Origin: Paraburkholderia polaris
GTDB lineage: Bacteria; Pseudomonadota; Gammaproteobacteria; Burkholderiales; Burkholderiaceae
DNA length: 64,000 nt
Direction: 5' to 3'
Assembly: GCF_012927345.1 (NCBI RefSeq)
Contig: NZ_JABBGJ010000007.1
Span: forward strand, 62,001-126,000
In this document: positions 9,274-17,946 of the stretch, piece after piece
Layout: every line of letters begins with the position of its first letter
Numbering within the stretch: the stretch's first letter is position 1
Program-made: the position numbers and the translations under genes
The notes under the pieces: model-generated
Database searches by the model: none
What the model was told of the DNA's origin: nothing
What the model saw: only the letters and a program-made list of their open reading frames with translations

Positions 9274-10259
9274 TGAACCCCTTCAGCTATGAACGCCCTT
9301 CGGACCAGCAGGCAGCACTGACGCTTGGCGCTCGATCAGGAGCCAAATACCTGGGCGGCGGCACCAACCTCGTCGACCTGATGCGCGAGACCATCGAGCA
9401 TCCGGAGATGCTGGTCGACGTCACAGGCCTCTCGTGCGCAATAGAGGAGACGGACGGCGGAGGCTTGCGGATCGGCGCCGGGGTCAAGAACACTGCCGTG
9501 GCGGCTGACCGGCGCGTGCGCGAGCGCTATCCGCTGTTGTCCGAGGCCATCCTGGCAGGGGCTTCGGCCCAGATCCGCAACATGGCGACGGTGGGCGGCA
9601 ACCTCCTGCAGCGCACCCGCTGCGGCTACTTCTATGACGACGCCGCGCATTGCAACAAACGCGCGCCCGGAACGGGCTGCGACGCCATAGACGGCTTCAA
9701 CCGCATGCACGCCATCCTCGGCGCCTCCACTGCCTGCGTCGCGACCCACCCCTCGGACATGGCCGTGGCGTTGGCCGCCCTGGATGCGTTGGTAACGGTG
9801 GAGGGCCACAACGGCGCACGCGACATTCCATTGATCGATTTTCATGTCCTGCCCGGCGAAACGCCGCAGATGGAAACGGTGTTGGAGACAGGCGAACTGA
9901 TCACCGCCGTGACCTTGCCACCCGGCTTGGCGGGCCGCTCCAGCTATCGAAAGGTGCGTGATCGCGCCTCCTATGCCTTCGCCCTGATCTCGGTGGCTGC
10001 GGCTCTGGAAGTGCAGGACGGCGTCGTGAAGGAGGTGCGGATCGCTCTCGGCGGTGTCGCCCACAAACCGTGGCGCGCCAAGGCGGCCGAGGCCGCCTTA
10101 AAGGGCGGTCCGGCGACCGAGGCGGCGTTCCGCGCGGCGGCGCAGGCGGAACTCGCTTCCGCTCGCGGTCTTCGCGACAACGCCTTCAAGATCGAACTGG
10201 GTCAGCGCGTGATCACCGACACGCTAGTCAAGTTGACCGCTCTTCAGGAGATTCGCTGA
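9273..10259 (+). CDS. Aldehyde oxidoreductase FAD subunit with extra Fe-S insert (PaoB-like)
   Basis: 328 aa. FAD motifs are [13 protein letters not shown] near residue 25 and [13 protein letters not shown] near 105. The insert with Cys117, Cys127, Cys136 and Cys155 matches the four-cysteine region that binds a [4Fe-4S] cluster in PaoB, and separates it from ordinary CoxM-type subunits. Its role is passing substrate electrons from the Mo site through the clusters to FAD. It is joined to both neighbours by 1-bp stop/start overlaps, so the three subunits should be made in step. Confidence 0.92.
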   Translation: MNPFSYERPSDQQAALTLGARSGAKYLGGGTNLVDLMRETIEHPEMLVDVTGLSCAIEETDGGGLRIGAGVKNTAVAADRRVRERYPLLSEAILAGASAQIRNMATVGGNLLQRTRCGYFYDDAAHCNKRAPGTGCDAIDGFNRMHAILGASTACVATHPSDMAVALAALDALVTVEGHNGARDIPLIDFHVLPGETPQMETVLETGELITAVTLPPGLAGRSSYRKVRDRASYAFALISVAAALEVQDGVVKEVRIALGGVAHKPWRAKAAEAALKGGPATEAAFRAAAQAELASARGLRDNAFKIELGQRVITDTLVKLTALQEIR

Positions 10260-12604
10260 TGCCTATCCTCAAGGACGCCATGCAAGCGGTGATGAAGAAG
10301 GCCATTGCCCTCGCCCCTGACAGCTTCATCCCCGGCGGCAAGCCAGATCCACTGATCCGTCACACGCATGGCCTGATCGGCGCACCGGTGAGCCGGATCG
10401 ACGGGCCGTTGAAGGTTTGCGGTCGGGCGACCTTCGCTGCGGAGTTCCCCATGGAGGGAATGACCTACGCGGCGCTCAAGTATTCATCTATCTCCCGTGG
10501 GCGCATCGTCGAGATCGACACCACCGCCGCCGAGGCCGCACCAGGCGTCGCACTGGTGATGACCTATAAAAACGCGCCTCGCCTCAAGCCCATGCCGGCG
10601 TTCATGAGCCAGCCCAAGGCCGCGGGCGGCGATGACGTGCCGATCATGCAGGACGAGCAGGTTCACTGGAATGGCCAGCCGGTCGCGCTGGTGCTGGCCG
10701 AGACGCAGGAGCAGGCGGACCACGCCCAGTCGCTGATCCGCGTCACCTATGAGACGGGAAGCGACGGGGTAACGTCCCTCGACGCGGCCAAGGCGAACGG
10801 TTCGGAGCCCGGTGTTTTCCAGGGTGAGCCGCTGAAGCTCGAGATCAAGGATGCCGAGGCCATGCTGGCTGCAGCACCCTACAAGATCGACGTGCGCTAT
10901 ACGACTCCGCGCCACAACCACAATCCGATCGAATTGCATGCAGCGACGCTCGCTTGGGAGGGCGATGAACTGCGGATCCACGACACCGTGCAGGCGGTAA
11001 CCCACGAAGCGTGGACTATCGCGCAGGTATTCGGCATCGACGAGAAAAAGGTGCACGTCACTTCGCCGTTTGTCGGCGGCGGCTTTGGTTCAAAAACGCT
11101 GTGGCAACATCAGGTGCTGGCAGCGGCGGCGGCGAAGCTGGCACAGCGCCCCGTGCGGATTACGCTGTCCCGCGAAGGCGTGTTCCGTATCGTCGGCGGC
11201 CGCACCCTCACCGAACAGCGCGTGGCGCTGGGCGCGCAGGCCGACGGGACCCTGGACGCTCTGATCCACACCGGCACGGTCGCAATGACGCCACACAACA
11301 ACATGCCGGAACCCTTCATTTTGCCGGCGAAGAACGCCTACGCTTCCCGAAGCTTCCTGCTCGATGTCGAGACCGTCAAAATGAATATGACGGCCAATAC
11401 TTTCATGCGGGCGCCGGGCGAGGCCGTCGGCACGTTCGGGCTGGAATCCGGCATCGATGAGCTCGCCCACGCCATGGGCATGGACCCCATCGAATTGCGG
11501 ATCAGGAATGAGCCGCAACAGGATCCGACGACGGGGCTGCCCTTTTCTCAGCGCGGCATCGTCGAGGCCTGGAAGGCCGGCCGCGAGCGATTCGGCTGGG
11601 GAGCGCGTGGGCAGCCGGGCGCACGGCGCGATGGCGATTGGCTCGTCGGCATGGGCTGTGCCACGGGCACCTATCCTTACTATCGGATGCCAGGCGGCGC
11701 GGCGCGCATCACCCTGACCCAAGAAGGGCGCGCCACCGTCGGCATCGCCGCGCACGAAATGGGCATGGGCACATCGACCGCTCAAACCCAGGTCGCCGCC
11801 GAGCGCCTCGGCCTCGCCATGGACGACGTCGACTTCGAATACGCCGACTCCCGGTTGCCGGGCGTGGTGCTGGCGGGCGGTTCGCAGCAGACCGCAGCCA
11901 TCGGCGCTGCCGTGATTGCGGCCCATCACAAGCTCGTCAAAGAGCTGCTCCGGCTCGCCGGCAATAGCTCGCCTCTCTCTGGCCTGTTACCGGACGAGGT
12001 GGGCGGCCGGGACGGCGGCCTCTGTGCCCTGGAGGATGAAAGCCGATTCGAGACCTACGCCGCCATACTCGCCCGCGCCGGCCGTGAGGAAGTCACTGTC
12101 GAGGCGGACGCTCCGATGCCGTTTGAGTTGCAACACTGGTCCATGCATAGCCACAGTGCCCTCTTCTGCGAGGTGCGGGTCGATGCCGTCACCGGCGAGA
12201 TCCGCGTGAGCCGCTTCCTCGGCTCGTTCGACTGCGGTCGGATCATCAACGCCAAAACCGCCGCTAGCCAGTTTCGCGGCGGCATCATCATGGGCCTCGG
12301 CCTTGCACTGATGGAGGAAACCCAGTTCGACGAGAGAACTGGCCGCGTCATGAACCCATCGCTCGCTGACTATCACGTGCCAGTTCACCTCGACGTGCCG
12401 CAGATCGACATAATCTGGAATGAGGAAGCCGATCCGCACACGCCGATGGGCGCGCGCGGTGTTGGCGAGATCGGAATTACGGGGGTGGGCGCAGCGGTCG
12501 CGAACGCGGTCTTCAACGCCACCGGCAAGCGAATTCGCGATCTTCCCATCACGTTGGACAAGGTGATCTGTTCGCTTGGCGACGGACGCGGAGATCTGGG
12601 GTGA
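10259..12604 (+). CDS. Aldehyde oxidoreductase molybdenum-binding subunit (PaoC-like)
   Basis: 781 aa, xanthine-dehydrogenase-family large subunit. Visible blocks are RIDGPLKVCGRATFAAE at the N-terminus, FVGGGFGSKT near residue 275 (molybdopterin contact), RAPGEAVGTFGLES, GMGTSTAQTQ and the C-terminal MGARGVGEIGITG, whose Glu is the expected catalytic base. Molybdopterin cytosine dinucleotide is the expected cofactor for this branch. An XdhC/PaoD-type chaperone gene, often adjacent, is absent here. Likely substrates are aldehydes or N-heterocycles. No dedicated regulator is obvious; the next two genes encode an EamA carrier (opposite strand) and a LysR protein. Confidence 0.92.
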   Translation: MPILKDAMQAVMKKAIALAPDSFIPGGKPDPLIRHTHGLIGAPVSRIDGPLKVCGRATFAAEFPMEGMTYAALKYSSISRGRIVEIDTTAAEAAPGVALVMTYKNAPRLKPMPAFMSQPKAAGGDDVPIMQDEQVHWNGQPVALVLAETQEQADHAQSLIRVTYETGSDGVTSLDAAKANGSEPGVFQGEPLKLEIKDAEAMLAAAPYKIDVRYTTPRHNHNPIELHAATLAWEGDELRIHDTVQAVTHEAWTIAQVFGIDEKKVHVTSPFVGGGFGSKTLWQHQVLAAAAAKLAQRPVRITLSREGVFRIVGGRTLTEQRVALGAQADGTLDALIHTGTVAMTPHNNMPEPFILPAKNAYASRSFLLDVETVKMNMTANTFMRAPGEAVGTFGLESGIDELAHAMGMDPIELRIRNEPQQDPTTGLPFSQRGIVEAWKAGRERFGWGARGQPGARRDGDWLVGMGCATGTYPYYRMPGGAARITLTQEGRATVGIAAHEMGMGTSTAQTQVAAERLGLAMDDVDFEYADSRLPGVVLAGGSQQTAAIGAAVIAAHHKLVKELLRLAGNSSPLSGLLPDEVGGRDGGLCALEDESRFETYAAILARAGREEVTVEADAPMPFELQHWSMHSHSALFCEVRVDAVTGEIRVSRFLGSFDCGRIINAKTAASQFRGGIIMGLGLALMEETQFDERTGRVMNPSLADYHVPVHLDVPQIDIIWNEEADPHTPMGARGVGEIGITGVGAAVANAVFNATGKRIRDLPITLDKVICSLGDGRGDLG

Positions 12605-12619
12605 GCGCTGCAGGCGATG

Positions 12620-13462
12620 TCAAAGTCCTAGACAAACCGCGCCGGCCGCGACGACCACGCACGCGAGCCAGCGCTTGCCACTTACCGTTTCCCGCAAAAA
12701 CATCCGTCCGATCAGCACCGCGAAGACCACGCTGGTTTCGCGCAGCGCCGATACCGCGCCCATCGCACCCGACTGCAGCGCCCAGATTACGATGCCGTAC
12801 GCCGCGATCGACACGAGGCCGCCGACGAGCGACGAGCCCAGCGCCATTGGCGCCGCCCTGACCGGTGTCCACAGCGCCGCGCGCCCACGCATCGCGACGA
12901 ACAGCACTGGCATCAGCCAATAGAACAGGAACATCCACGCGGTGTAGGCGAGCGCCTGCCCGTCGGACAGGCGCACGCCGATGCCGTCGATCACGGTATA
13001 GACCGCGATTGTCGCGCCGGTCGTCAGTGCGGCCAGCGCGCCTGCGCGCGATACGCGACTCCCCTCCAGGGCGATCGCAATGATGCCGCCCGATATCATC
13101 AGGATGCCGAATATGTGCAAGGGGCCGATCGCCTCGTGCGCGAACAGCGCCGCGCCGAGCGTGACGAGCAGCGGCGACGAGCCGCGTGCGATCGGATACG
13201 CCCGCGCCAGATCGTTACGGCGATACGACTGCACGAGGGTCACGTTGTAGAAGATATGCACGAGCCCCGATGCGACGATGTACGGCCACGCCGCGTAGGC
13301 CGGCCGCGGCGTAAACAGGACCACAAACGTGGAAACTGTCGCGATGGCGATACTCATCCACGTCATGGACAGAAACCGGTCGCGATTGCCGTGCAGCATC
13401 GCGTTCCAGCTCGCGTGGAGCAAGGCGGCGACGAGGACGAAACCGCCGGTATAACTAAGCAT
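12620..13462 (-). CDS. EamA/DMT-superfamily transporter
   Basis: About 280 aa with ten hydrophobic segments arranged as two five-helix EamA repeats. The repeat ends are marked by GPLHIFGILMISGGIIAIAL and GKRWLACVVVAAGAVCLGL, both typical. It is an inner-membrane carrier of the drug/metabolite family; the solute is unknown. Start set at ATG 13462. It is divergent from the LysR gene at 13583 with ~120 bp between them, so that LysR protein may control it. It converges tail to tail with the Mo-enzyme operon 15 bp away. Confidence 0.88.
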   Translation of the reverse strand: MLSYTGGFVLVAALLHASWNAMLHGNRDRFLSMTWMSIAIATVSTFVVLFTPRPAYAAWPYIVASGLVHIFYNVTLVQSYRRNDLARAYPIARGSSPLLVTLGAALFAHEAIGPLHIFGILMISGGIIAIALEGSRVSRAGALAALTTGATIAVYTVIDGIGVRLSDGQALAYTAWMFLFYWLMPVLFVAMRGRAALWTPVRAAPMALGSSLVGGLVSIAAYGIVIWALQSGAMGAVSALRETSVVFAVLIGRMFLRETVSGKRWLACVVVAAGAVCLGL

Positions 13463-13582
13463 GCGGGCTCCGGGCCACAAAGGAACGGGTAAGTTTATGC
13501 GGGACAGTAAATAGAATATCTATCTTGTGATGAGCGAACAACCCAGATAAATTGGCAGTTCGAGTTAGATAAACTATTCCGA

Positions 13583-14500
13583 ATGAAACGGGTATTGCCT
13601 CCGCTCAATGCACTGCGCGCTTTTGAAGCCGCAGGCCGGCTCGGTAGCTTCAAGGAAGCCGCCGCCGAATTGCACGTCACTCACGGCGCGGTGAGCCAGC
13701 AGGTGCGCCTGCTCGAGGAGTGGCTTGGCGCATCGCTGTTTGAACGGCACAACCGGCGTGTGGTGCTGACACCGGCGGCAAAGGCCTACCTGGCGGAAAT
13801 CGGTCCCCTGTTCGAGCATATCTCGCACGCAACCGCGAGATACGGTCTGCCCGAACCGGTCTCGCGGACACTCTCCGTGAATGCACCCGCGACATTCACA
13901 TTGCGGTGGCTGGTGCCGAGACTGGCGAAATTCCGCGTCGCGCATCCCGACGTGGACGTCAAGGTAGAGACGTCGAACGAGCCGGTGGAAAGTCTGCCTG
14001 TGACCTATGAAGTCATCATCCGGGGCGGTCCGGACACTTTCTACGGCTACTCGATGCGGCCATTCCTGTCCGAAGAGCGGATCCCGGTCTGCAGTCCGGC
14101 GCTGTTGCAGCGACTGCCGCTGCGCACACCTGACGACATACGGCAGCACACGTTGCTGAATACGTCGAGTCTTCCGCGGCTTTGGCCGGACTGGCTGGCG
14201 AGGGCAAACATTGCTGCACTCACGCCGGCTGCTGCGCTGACCTTCGACCACTTCTATCTGACGTTGCAAGCTGCCATCGATGGGATAGGTATCGCGATGG
14301 GACCGACCGCGCTGATAGCCGACGATCTCGCGGCTGGCCGGCTTGTTGCGCCGTTCGCCGGTCCTCGTCTGGCGTCGCGGAGCTATTGCACTTACGTTCC
14401 GGATGAGAAGTCTGGAAATGAGCTGGTCGTCCTGTTCCGCTCATGGCTCGAGTGCGAGGGGGCGTTCACGCACGGAGACAGCCCCTTAGAGGCAGGCTGA
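13583..14500 (+). CDS. LysR-type regulator (GcvA-like)
   Basis: 305 aa. The opening LPPLNALRAFEAAGRLGSFKEAAAELHVTHGAVSQQVRLLE is the GcvA/AmpR-type winged HTH, followed by a PBP2 effector domain (TFTLRWLVPRLAKF near residue 98). It is divergent from the EamA carrier. The 120-bp gap is AT-rich and has two AGATAAA direct repeats at 13545 and 13567, 22 bp apart, a possible LysR binding site on one helix face. Target is probably the EamA gene; control of the following dehydrogenase operon is also possible but that operon has its own candidate operator. Confidence 0.88.
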   Translation: MKRVLPPLNALRAFEAAGRLGSFKEAAAELHVTHGAVSQQVRLLEEWLGASLFERHNRRVVLTPAAKAYLAEIGPLFEHISHATARYGLPEPVSRTLSVNAPATFTLRWLVPRLAKFRVAHPDVDVKVETSNEPVESLPVTYEVIIRGGPDTFYGYSMRPFLSEERIPVCSPALLQRLPLRTPDDIRQHTLLNTSSLPRLWPDWLARANIAALTPAAALTFDHFYLTLQAAIDGIGIAMGPTALIADDLAAGRLVAPFAGPRLASRSYCTYVPDEKSGNELVVLFRSWLECEGAFTHGDSPLEAG

Positions 14501-14569
14501 CCGCACTAACTCGCCCGACGTTGGCCCCAAGCAATCCTCCCGTCACCCTATCAGGGAATGTACTTATTA

Positions 14570-14595
14570 GAGTACTTGTGTATACAGAAGTATCC
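14570..14595. promoter_or_regulatory. 26-bp palindromic operator, copy 1 (candidate GntR/FCD site)
   Basis: The sequence has the form GAGTAC-TTGT-GTATAC-AGAA-GTATCC: outer inverted arms around a central GTATAC, each separated by four bases. The same architecture occurs at 23404-23429. This copy lies 136 bp before the dehydrogenase start at 14732. Sites of this two-fold form with a central T-A step are typical for FCD-type GntR proteins, and such a regulator is encoded at 20878-21603 in the same cluster. Binding is inferred. Confidence 0.65.
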
Positions 14596-14731
14596 TGAAA
14601 TCGAGCATTGACGCAAGGTCCACGACGCGCCTGGATATCCCGATCGGGAATCGCGGATGTTTTCCGCAAGCCGATATGGACGGCTTGTGCGCCTGTTTGC
14701 TCTGCAGGATGTCTACAACGGGAGTTTCACA

Positions 14732-16213
14732 ATGGCAGACTATGACGTGATCGTGGTGGGGGCCGGCAATGCCGCATTGGCGGCGGCGGTGTCGGCACGC
14801 GAAAACGGCGCCGCACGCGTCGTGGTGCTGGAGAAAGCGCCGCGTGCGATGCGTGGCGGCAACACGCACTGGAGCGGCGGCGTGTTGCGTTTCGCGTTCG
14901 ACGATCCACGCGAAATCGGGCCACTGTTGCCGGGTGTCGAGAAGGAATTCGACGATTTTTATGCCGGCATTCAGCCCTACACCCGCGATGACTTTCACGG
15001 CGACCTGATGCGCGTGACGAGTGGTCAGACGGATCCGGTGTTGTCACACGTGCTCGTCGACAACTCGAAGGACACGGTGTTCTGGATGCACGAGACAGGC
15101 CAGATCAAAATGGAGCCGGCCGTCAGCCTGACCGGCGTGCGCAAGGGCAATCAGATCATCTGGGCGCGCGGGCTCGTGGTGCGCGCGGAACATGAAGGCG
15201 TCGGCTTGTCGCGCGGCTGGTTTGCGACGGCCGAGCGGATGGGCATTGAGGTGCGCTACGGCACCGCAGTGATGGCGTTGCTTCAGGACGAAACAGGGCG
15301 CGTCTGCGGGGTGCGCATTCGTGACGACGCAGGCATGCGTGAATTGAACAGTCATGCCGTGGTGCTCGGCTGCGGTGGGTTCGAAGCGAACGTGCAGATG
15401 CGTACGCAGCATATCGGTCCGCTCGTCGGTGGCGCGAAAGTGCGCGGTACGCCGCACAATCAGGGTGATGGCCTGCGGATGGCAATGGACATCGGCGCCA
15501 TGCCATGGGGGCAGTGGAGCGGCTGTCACGCGACGCCGATCAGTGCCGACTGGGGTAATTTCGCGCCGCGCGAAATGACGGATCGCAGCAACCGGCTGAG
15601 CTACCCGTACGGCGTGATGATCAATCGCAAGGGCAACCGCTTCGTCGACGAAGGCGAGGACGGCGCGATGTTCACCTACGCAAAATACGGCCGTGCGATT
15701 CTCGCCGAGCCTGGCGCCAAGGCGTATCAGTTGTTCGATTCAAAGACGGTCCATCTGCTCGAACCACGTTATTCGACCAGCGATCCGTTGCAGGCCGACA
15801 CGCTCGAAGCGTTGGTCGAGCAACTCGATATCGACGACAAGCCGCGTGCACTGAAGACACTCCAGGAATACAACGCTGCGGCGCATGACGTATCGGATGG
15901 CTTCGATCCGACCGGCAAGGACGGGCTTGGCACGCAAGGGCTCAGTCCAGACAAGACAAACTGGGCATTGAAGCTCGACGCGCCGCCGTTCTATGCGTAC
16001 ACGGCGACGGGCGGCATCACGTTCACGTTCGGCGGCGTCAAGGTCGACGAACAGGCTCGGGTGATTGGCACCGACTGGCGTCCGATTCCCGGCCTCACTG
16101 CCTGCGGCGAGATGGTCGGCGGTCTCTTCTACGACAACTATCCGGCCGGCACGGGCCTGGTCTCGGGCGCGACCTTCGGGCGTATTGCGGGACGCACGTC
16201 AGCGCGAATTTAG
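14732..16213 (+). CDS. FAD-dependent dehydrogenase, TcuA (tricarballylate dehydrogenase)-like
   Basis: 493 aa. The N-terminus has the Rossmann FAD motif VIVVGAGNAALAAA and then APRAMRGGNTHWSGG, which matches the start of TcuA. The C-terminal TATGGITFTFGGVKVD and YPAGTGLVSGATFGRIAG complete the fumarate-reductase/succinate-dehydrogenase flavoprotein fold. TcuA oxidises tricarballylate to cis-aconitate; here the neighbours are three MmgE/PrpD proteins rather than TcuB/TcuC, so the substrate may differ. ATG 14732 has GGGAG seven bases upstream. First gene of a four-gene plus-strand operon behind operator copy 1. Confidence 0.85.
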   Translation: MADYDVIVVGAGNAALAAAVSARENGAARVVVLEKAPRAMRGGNTHWSGGVLRFAFDDPREIGPLLPGVEKEFDDFYAGIQPYTRDDFHGDLMRVTSGQTDPVLSHVLVDNSKDTVFWMHETGQIKMEPAVSLTGVRKGNQIIWARGLVVRAEHEGVGLSRGWFATAERMGIEVRYGTAVMALLQDETGRVCGVRIRDDAGMRELNSHAVVLGCGGFEANVQMRTQHIGPLVGGAKVRGTPHNQGDGLRMAMDIGAMPWGQWSGCHATPISADWGNFAPREMTDRSNRLSYPYGVMINRKGNRFVDEGEDGAMFTYAKYGRAILAEPGAKAYQLFDSKTVHLLEPRYSTSDPLQADTLEALVEQLDIDDKPRALKTLQEYNAAAHDVSDGFDPTGKDGLGTQGLSPDKTNWALKLDAPPFYAYTATGGITFTFGGVKVDEQARVIGTDWRPIPGLTACGEMVGGLFYDNYPAGTGLVSGATFGRIAGRTSARI

Positions 16214-16256
16214 TGCCCAACACGGCCAGTCCGCAGCAAACGAACAGGCGAATGAG

Positions 16257-17759
16257 ATGAACATGACATCACGCACAGCCTCTGAAATTCCCGACGAACG
16301 CGACATGCCGATCACGCTACGTCTTGCACATCGTATCCACGCGTTCGGCACGAAGGACGTCACGCCGCGTGCGCTGGCGGCGGCGCGCACCGCATTCATC
16401 GACACGATCGGCGTCACGCTCGCCGGTTCGGCCGAGTTGTGCGTGCGCATTTTGCTGGATACGCCGGGCGTCGCCGAAGCACCGGGCAAGTGTTCGATAT
16501 TCGGCACAGCCCGCAAGACGTCCGCGCTCGATGCCGCGCTCCTTAACGGTACCGCCTCGCACGCGCTCGACTACGATGACTTCAGTCAGCCGATGGGCGG
16601 CCACCAGTCCGTGCCGCTCATCGCGCCGCTGCTTGCGCTCGCCGAAGAGCGGCAGCTAGGGGGCGAAGCGGTCATTGCGGCCTACGTGATCGGCATCGAG
16701 ACGGAAATCCGCCTCGCCCGCGCAGTCAATTACCATCATTACGACAAGGGGTGGCATCCGACCTCGACGCTCGGCGTGTTTGGCGCGGCGGCCGCCGTCA
16801 GCCATCTGCTCAGACTTGACGTGGACAAAACCGCGACCGCTCTTGCGATAGCGGCGTCGCTGGCAGCGGGGTTGAAGGCGAACTTCGGCACGATGGTCAA
16901 GCCATTGCATGTCGGGCATTGCTGCCGCGACGGCTTGCTCGCCGTGCTGCTCGCGGAACGCGGCTTCAGCGCGAATCCCGTGGCGCTCGAGCATAAACAG
17001 GGCTTCTTTAACGCGTTCAACGGTCCGGGGACTTACGACGCCGGTCGGCTCTTCGAAGACTGGTGCGCGCCGCTCGAAATCGAAAGTCCGACGATGGGCC
17101 TCAAGCAGTTTCCCTGCTGCGGCAGCACGCATCCCGCGATCGCGATGGCGCTGACGCTGGTTCGGAAAGACAACGTCAAAGCTGACGACATCGAAGCGAT
17201 TCATATCCAGTCGCACCCGCGCCGTCTGCCGCATACGGACAATCCCGATCCGCAGACCTCGCTCAACGCGAAATTCAGCGTGCAGTACGCGGTTGCACGA
17301 GCGTTACTGGACGGTGTCGTGCGCCTTGAGCATTTCGAAGGTGACGCGCATCGTGATCCGCGCATACGGCGTCTGCTTGCGATCACGCGCACGGACCCGC
17401 ATCCCGGGATGCCGGAAGATTCGCCGCATCAGTTCGGCGCGGAAGTGACGGTGACGATGCGCGATGGCCGCGTGCTGTCACGCCGGGTCGACGATCTGAT
17501 CGGACGCGGCGGCGACAACCCGATGTCGGGTGAAGAACTGTGGGAGAAGTTTTCCGATTGCAGCAAGCGGGCGATCGGTTCGTCGGAAGCGCTTGCGCTT
17601 TACGAGCGGCTCGAATCGCTGGAAGCGGTCACGGACATTAGCCAGCTCGCGCGGCTGATGACGAAGCGCACGTTGCCTGGCGGCGGTGAAACTGGGCGCG
17701 ACCTGAAGGTCGCGGCGGCGCCTGGCAATACCCTCGTGGAAACGCCGTGGGTACCGTGA
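16257..17759 (+). CDS. MmgE/PrpD-family protein, copy 1
   Basis: 500 aa, full length for the family. Diagnostic stretches are LNGTASHALDYDDFSQP near residue 97, GWHPTSTLGVFGAAAA near 167, AASLAAGLKANFGTMVKPLHVG near 199 and KQFPCCGSTHP near 283. Members dehydrate 2-methylcitrate, decarboxylate cis-aconitate, epimerise iminodisuccinate or catalyse unknown steps, so the reaction is open. It follows the TcuA-like gene by 43 bp. ATG 16257 was chosen, with a second in-frame ATG two codons later. Together with copies 2 and 3 it makes an unusual set of three paralogues in one regulon. Confidence 0.88.
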   Translation: MNMTSRTASEIPDERDMPITLRLAHRIHAFGTKDVTPRALAAARTAFIDTIGVTLAGSAELCVRILLDTPGVAEAPGKCSIFGTARKTSALDAALLNGTASHALDYDDFSQPMGGHQSVPLIAPLLALAEERQLGGEAVIAAYVIGIETEIRLARAVNYHHYDKGWHPTSTLGVFGAAAAVSHLLRLDVDKTATALAIAASLAAGLKANFGTMVKPLHVGHCCRDGLLAVLLAERGFSANPVALEHKQGFFNAFNGPGTYDAGRLFEDWCAPLEIESPTMGLKQFPCCGSTHPAIAMALTLVRKDNVKADDIEAIHIQSHPRRLPHTDNPDPQTSLNAKFSVQYAVARALLDGVVRLEHFEGDAHRDPRIRRLLAITRTDPHPGMPEDSPHQFGAEVTVTMRDGRVLSRRVDDLIGRGGDNPMSGEELWEKFSDCSKRAIGSSEALALYERLESLEAVTDISQLARLMTKRTLPGGGETGRDLKVAAAPGNTLVETPWVP

Positions 17760-17785
17760 TGGCTGGACAGTAACGTCTGTATTGC

Positions 17786-17813
17786 AGCACGAAGCACGAA
17801 GCACGAAGCACGA
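17786..17813. repeat. Tandem 7-bp repeat, AGCACGA x4
   Basis: Four perfect copies of AGCACGA, followed by a near copy (AGCAGGA), in the gap between PrpD copy 1 and the short leader ORF. It is non-coding in the assigned frames. It may alter spacing in the mRNA between the two genes, or be a simple slippage product. Confidence 0.9.
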
Positions 17814-17856
17814 AGCAGGACCGCAGGCGACATTCAAACTACGGATGGAGACAGAC

Positions 17857-17946
17857 ATGCTGAACGCTTTCTTTGCGTTTGAGATAGCAGGTGCAGTTCG
17901 TAGTGGCCGCGCATGGGTCGCGGCGCGGGAGGTGTCCCGTGAATGA
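17857..17946 (+). CDS. Possible 29-aa leader peptide coupled to the MFS gene
   Basis: The ATG at 17857 has GGAG seven bases upstream, a better start context than many genes here. The 29-codon frame runs to a TGA that overlaps the GTG start of the MFS carrier by 8 bp. It begins MLNAFFAFEIAG and has no known family. The layout is that of a leader whose translation would open the weak GTG start downstream. The MFS GTG also has its own GGGAGG, so coupling is an inference and the frame may be fortuitous. Confidence 0.4.
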   Translation: MLNAFFAFEIAGAVRSGRAWVAAREVSRE

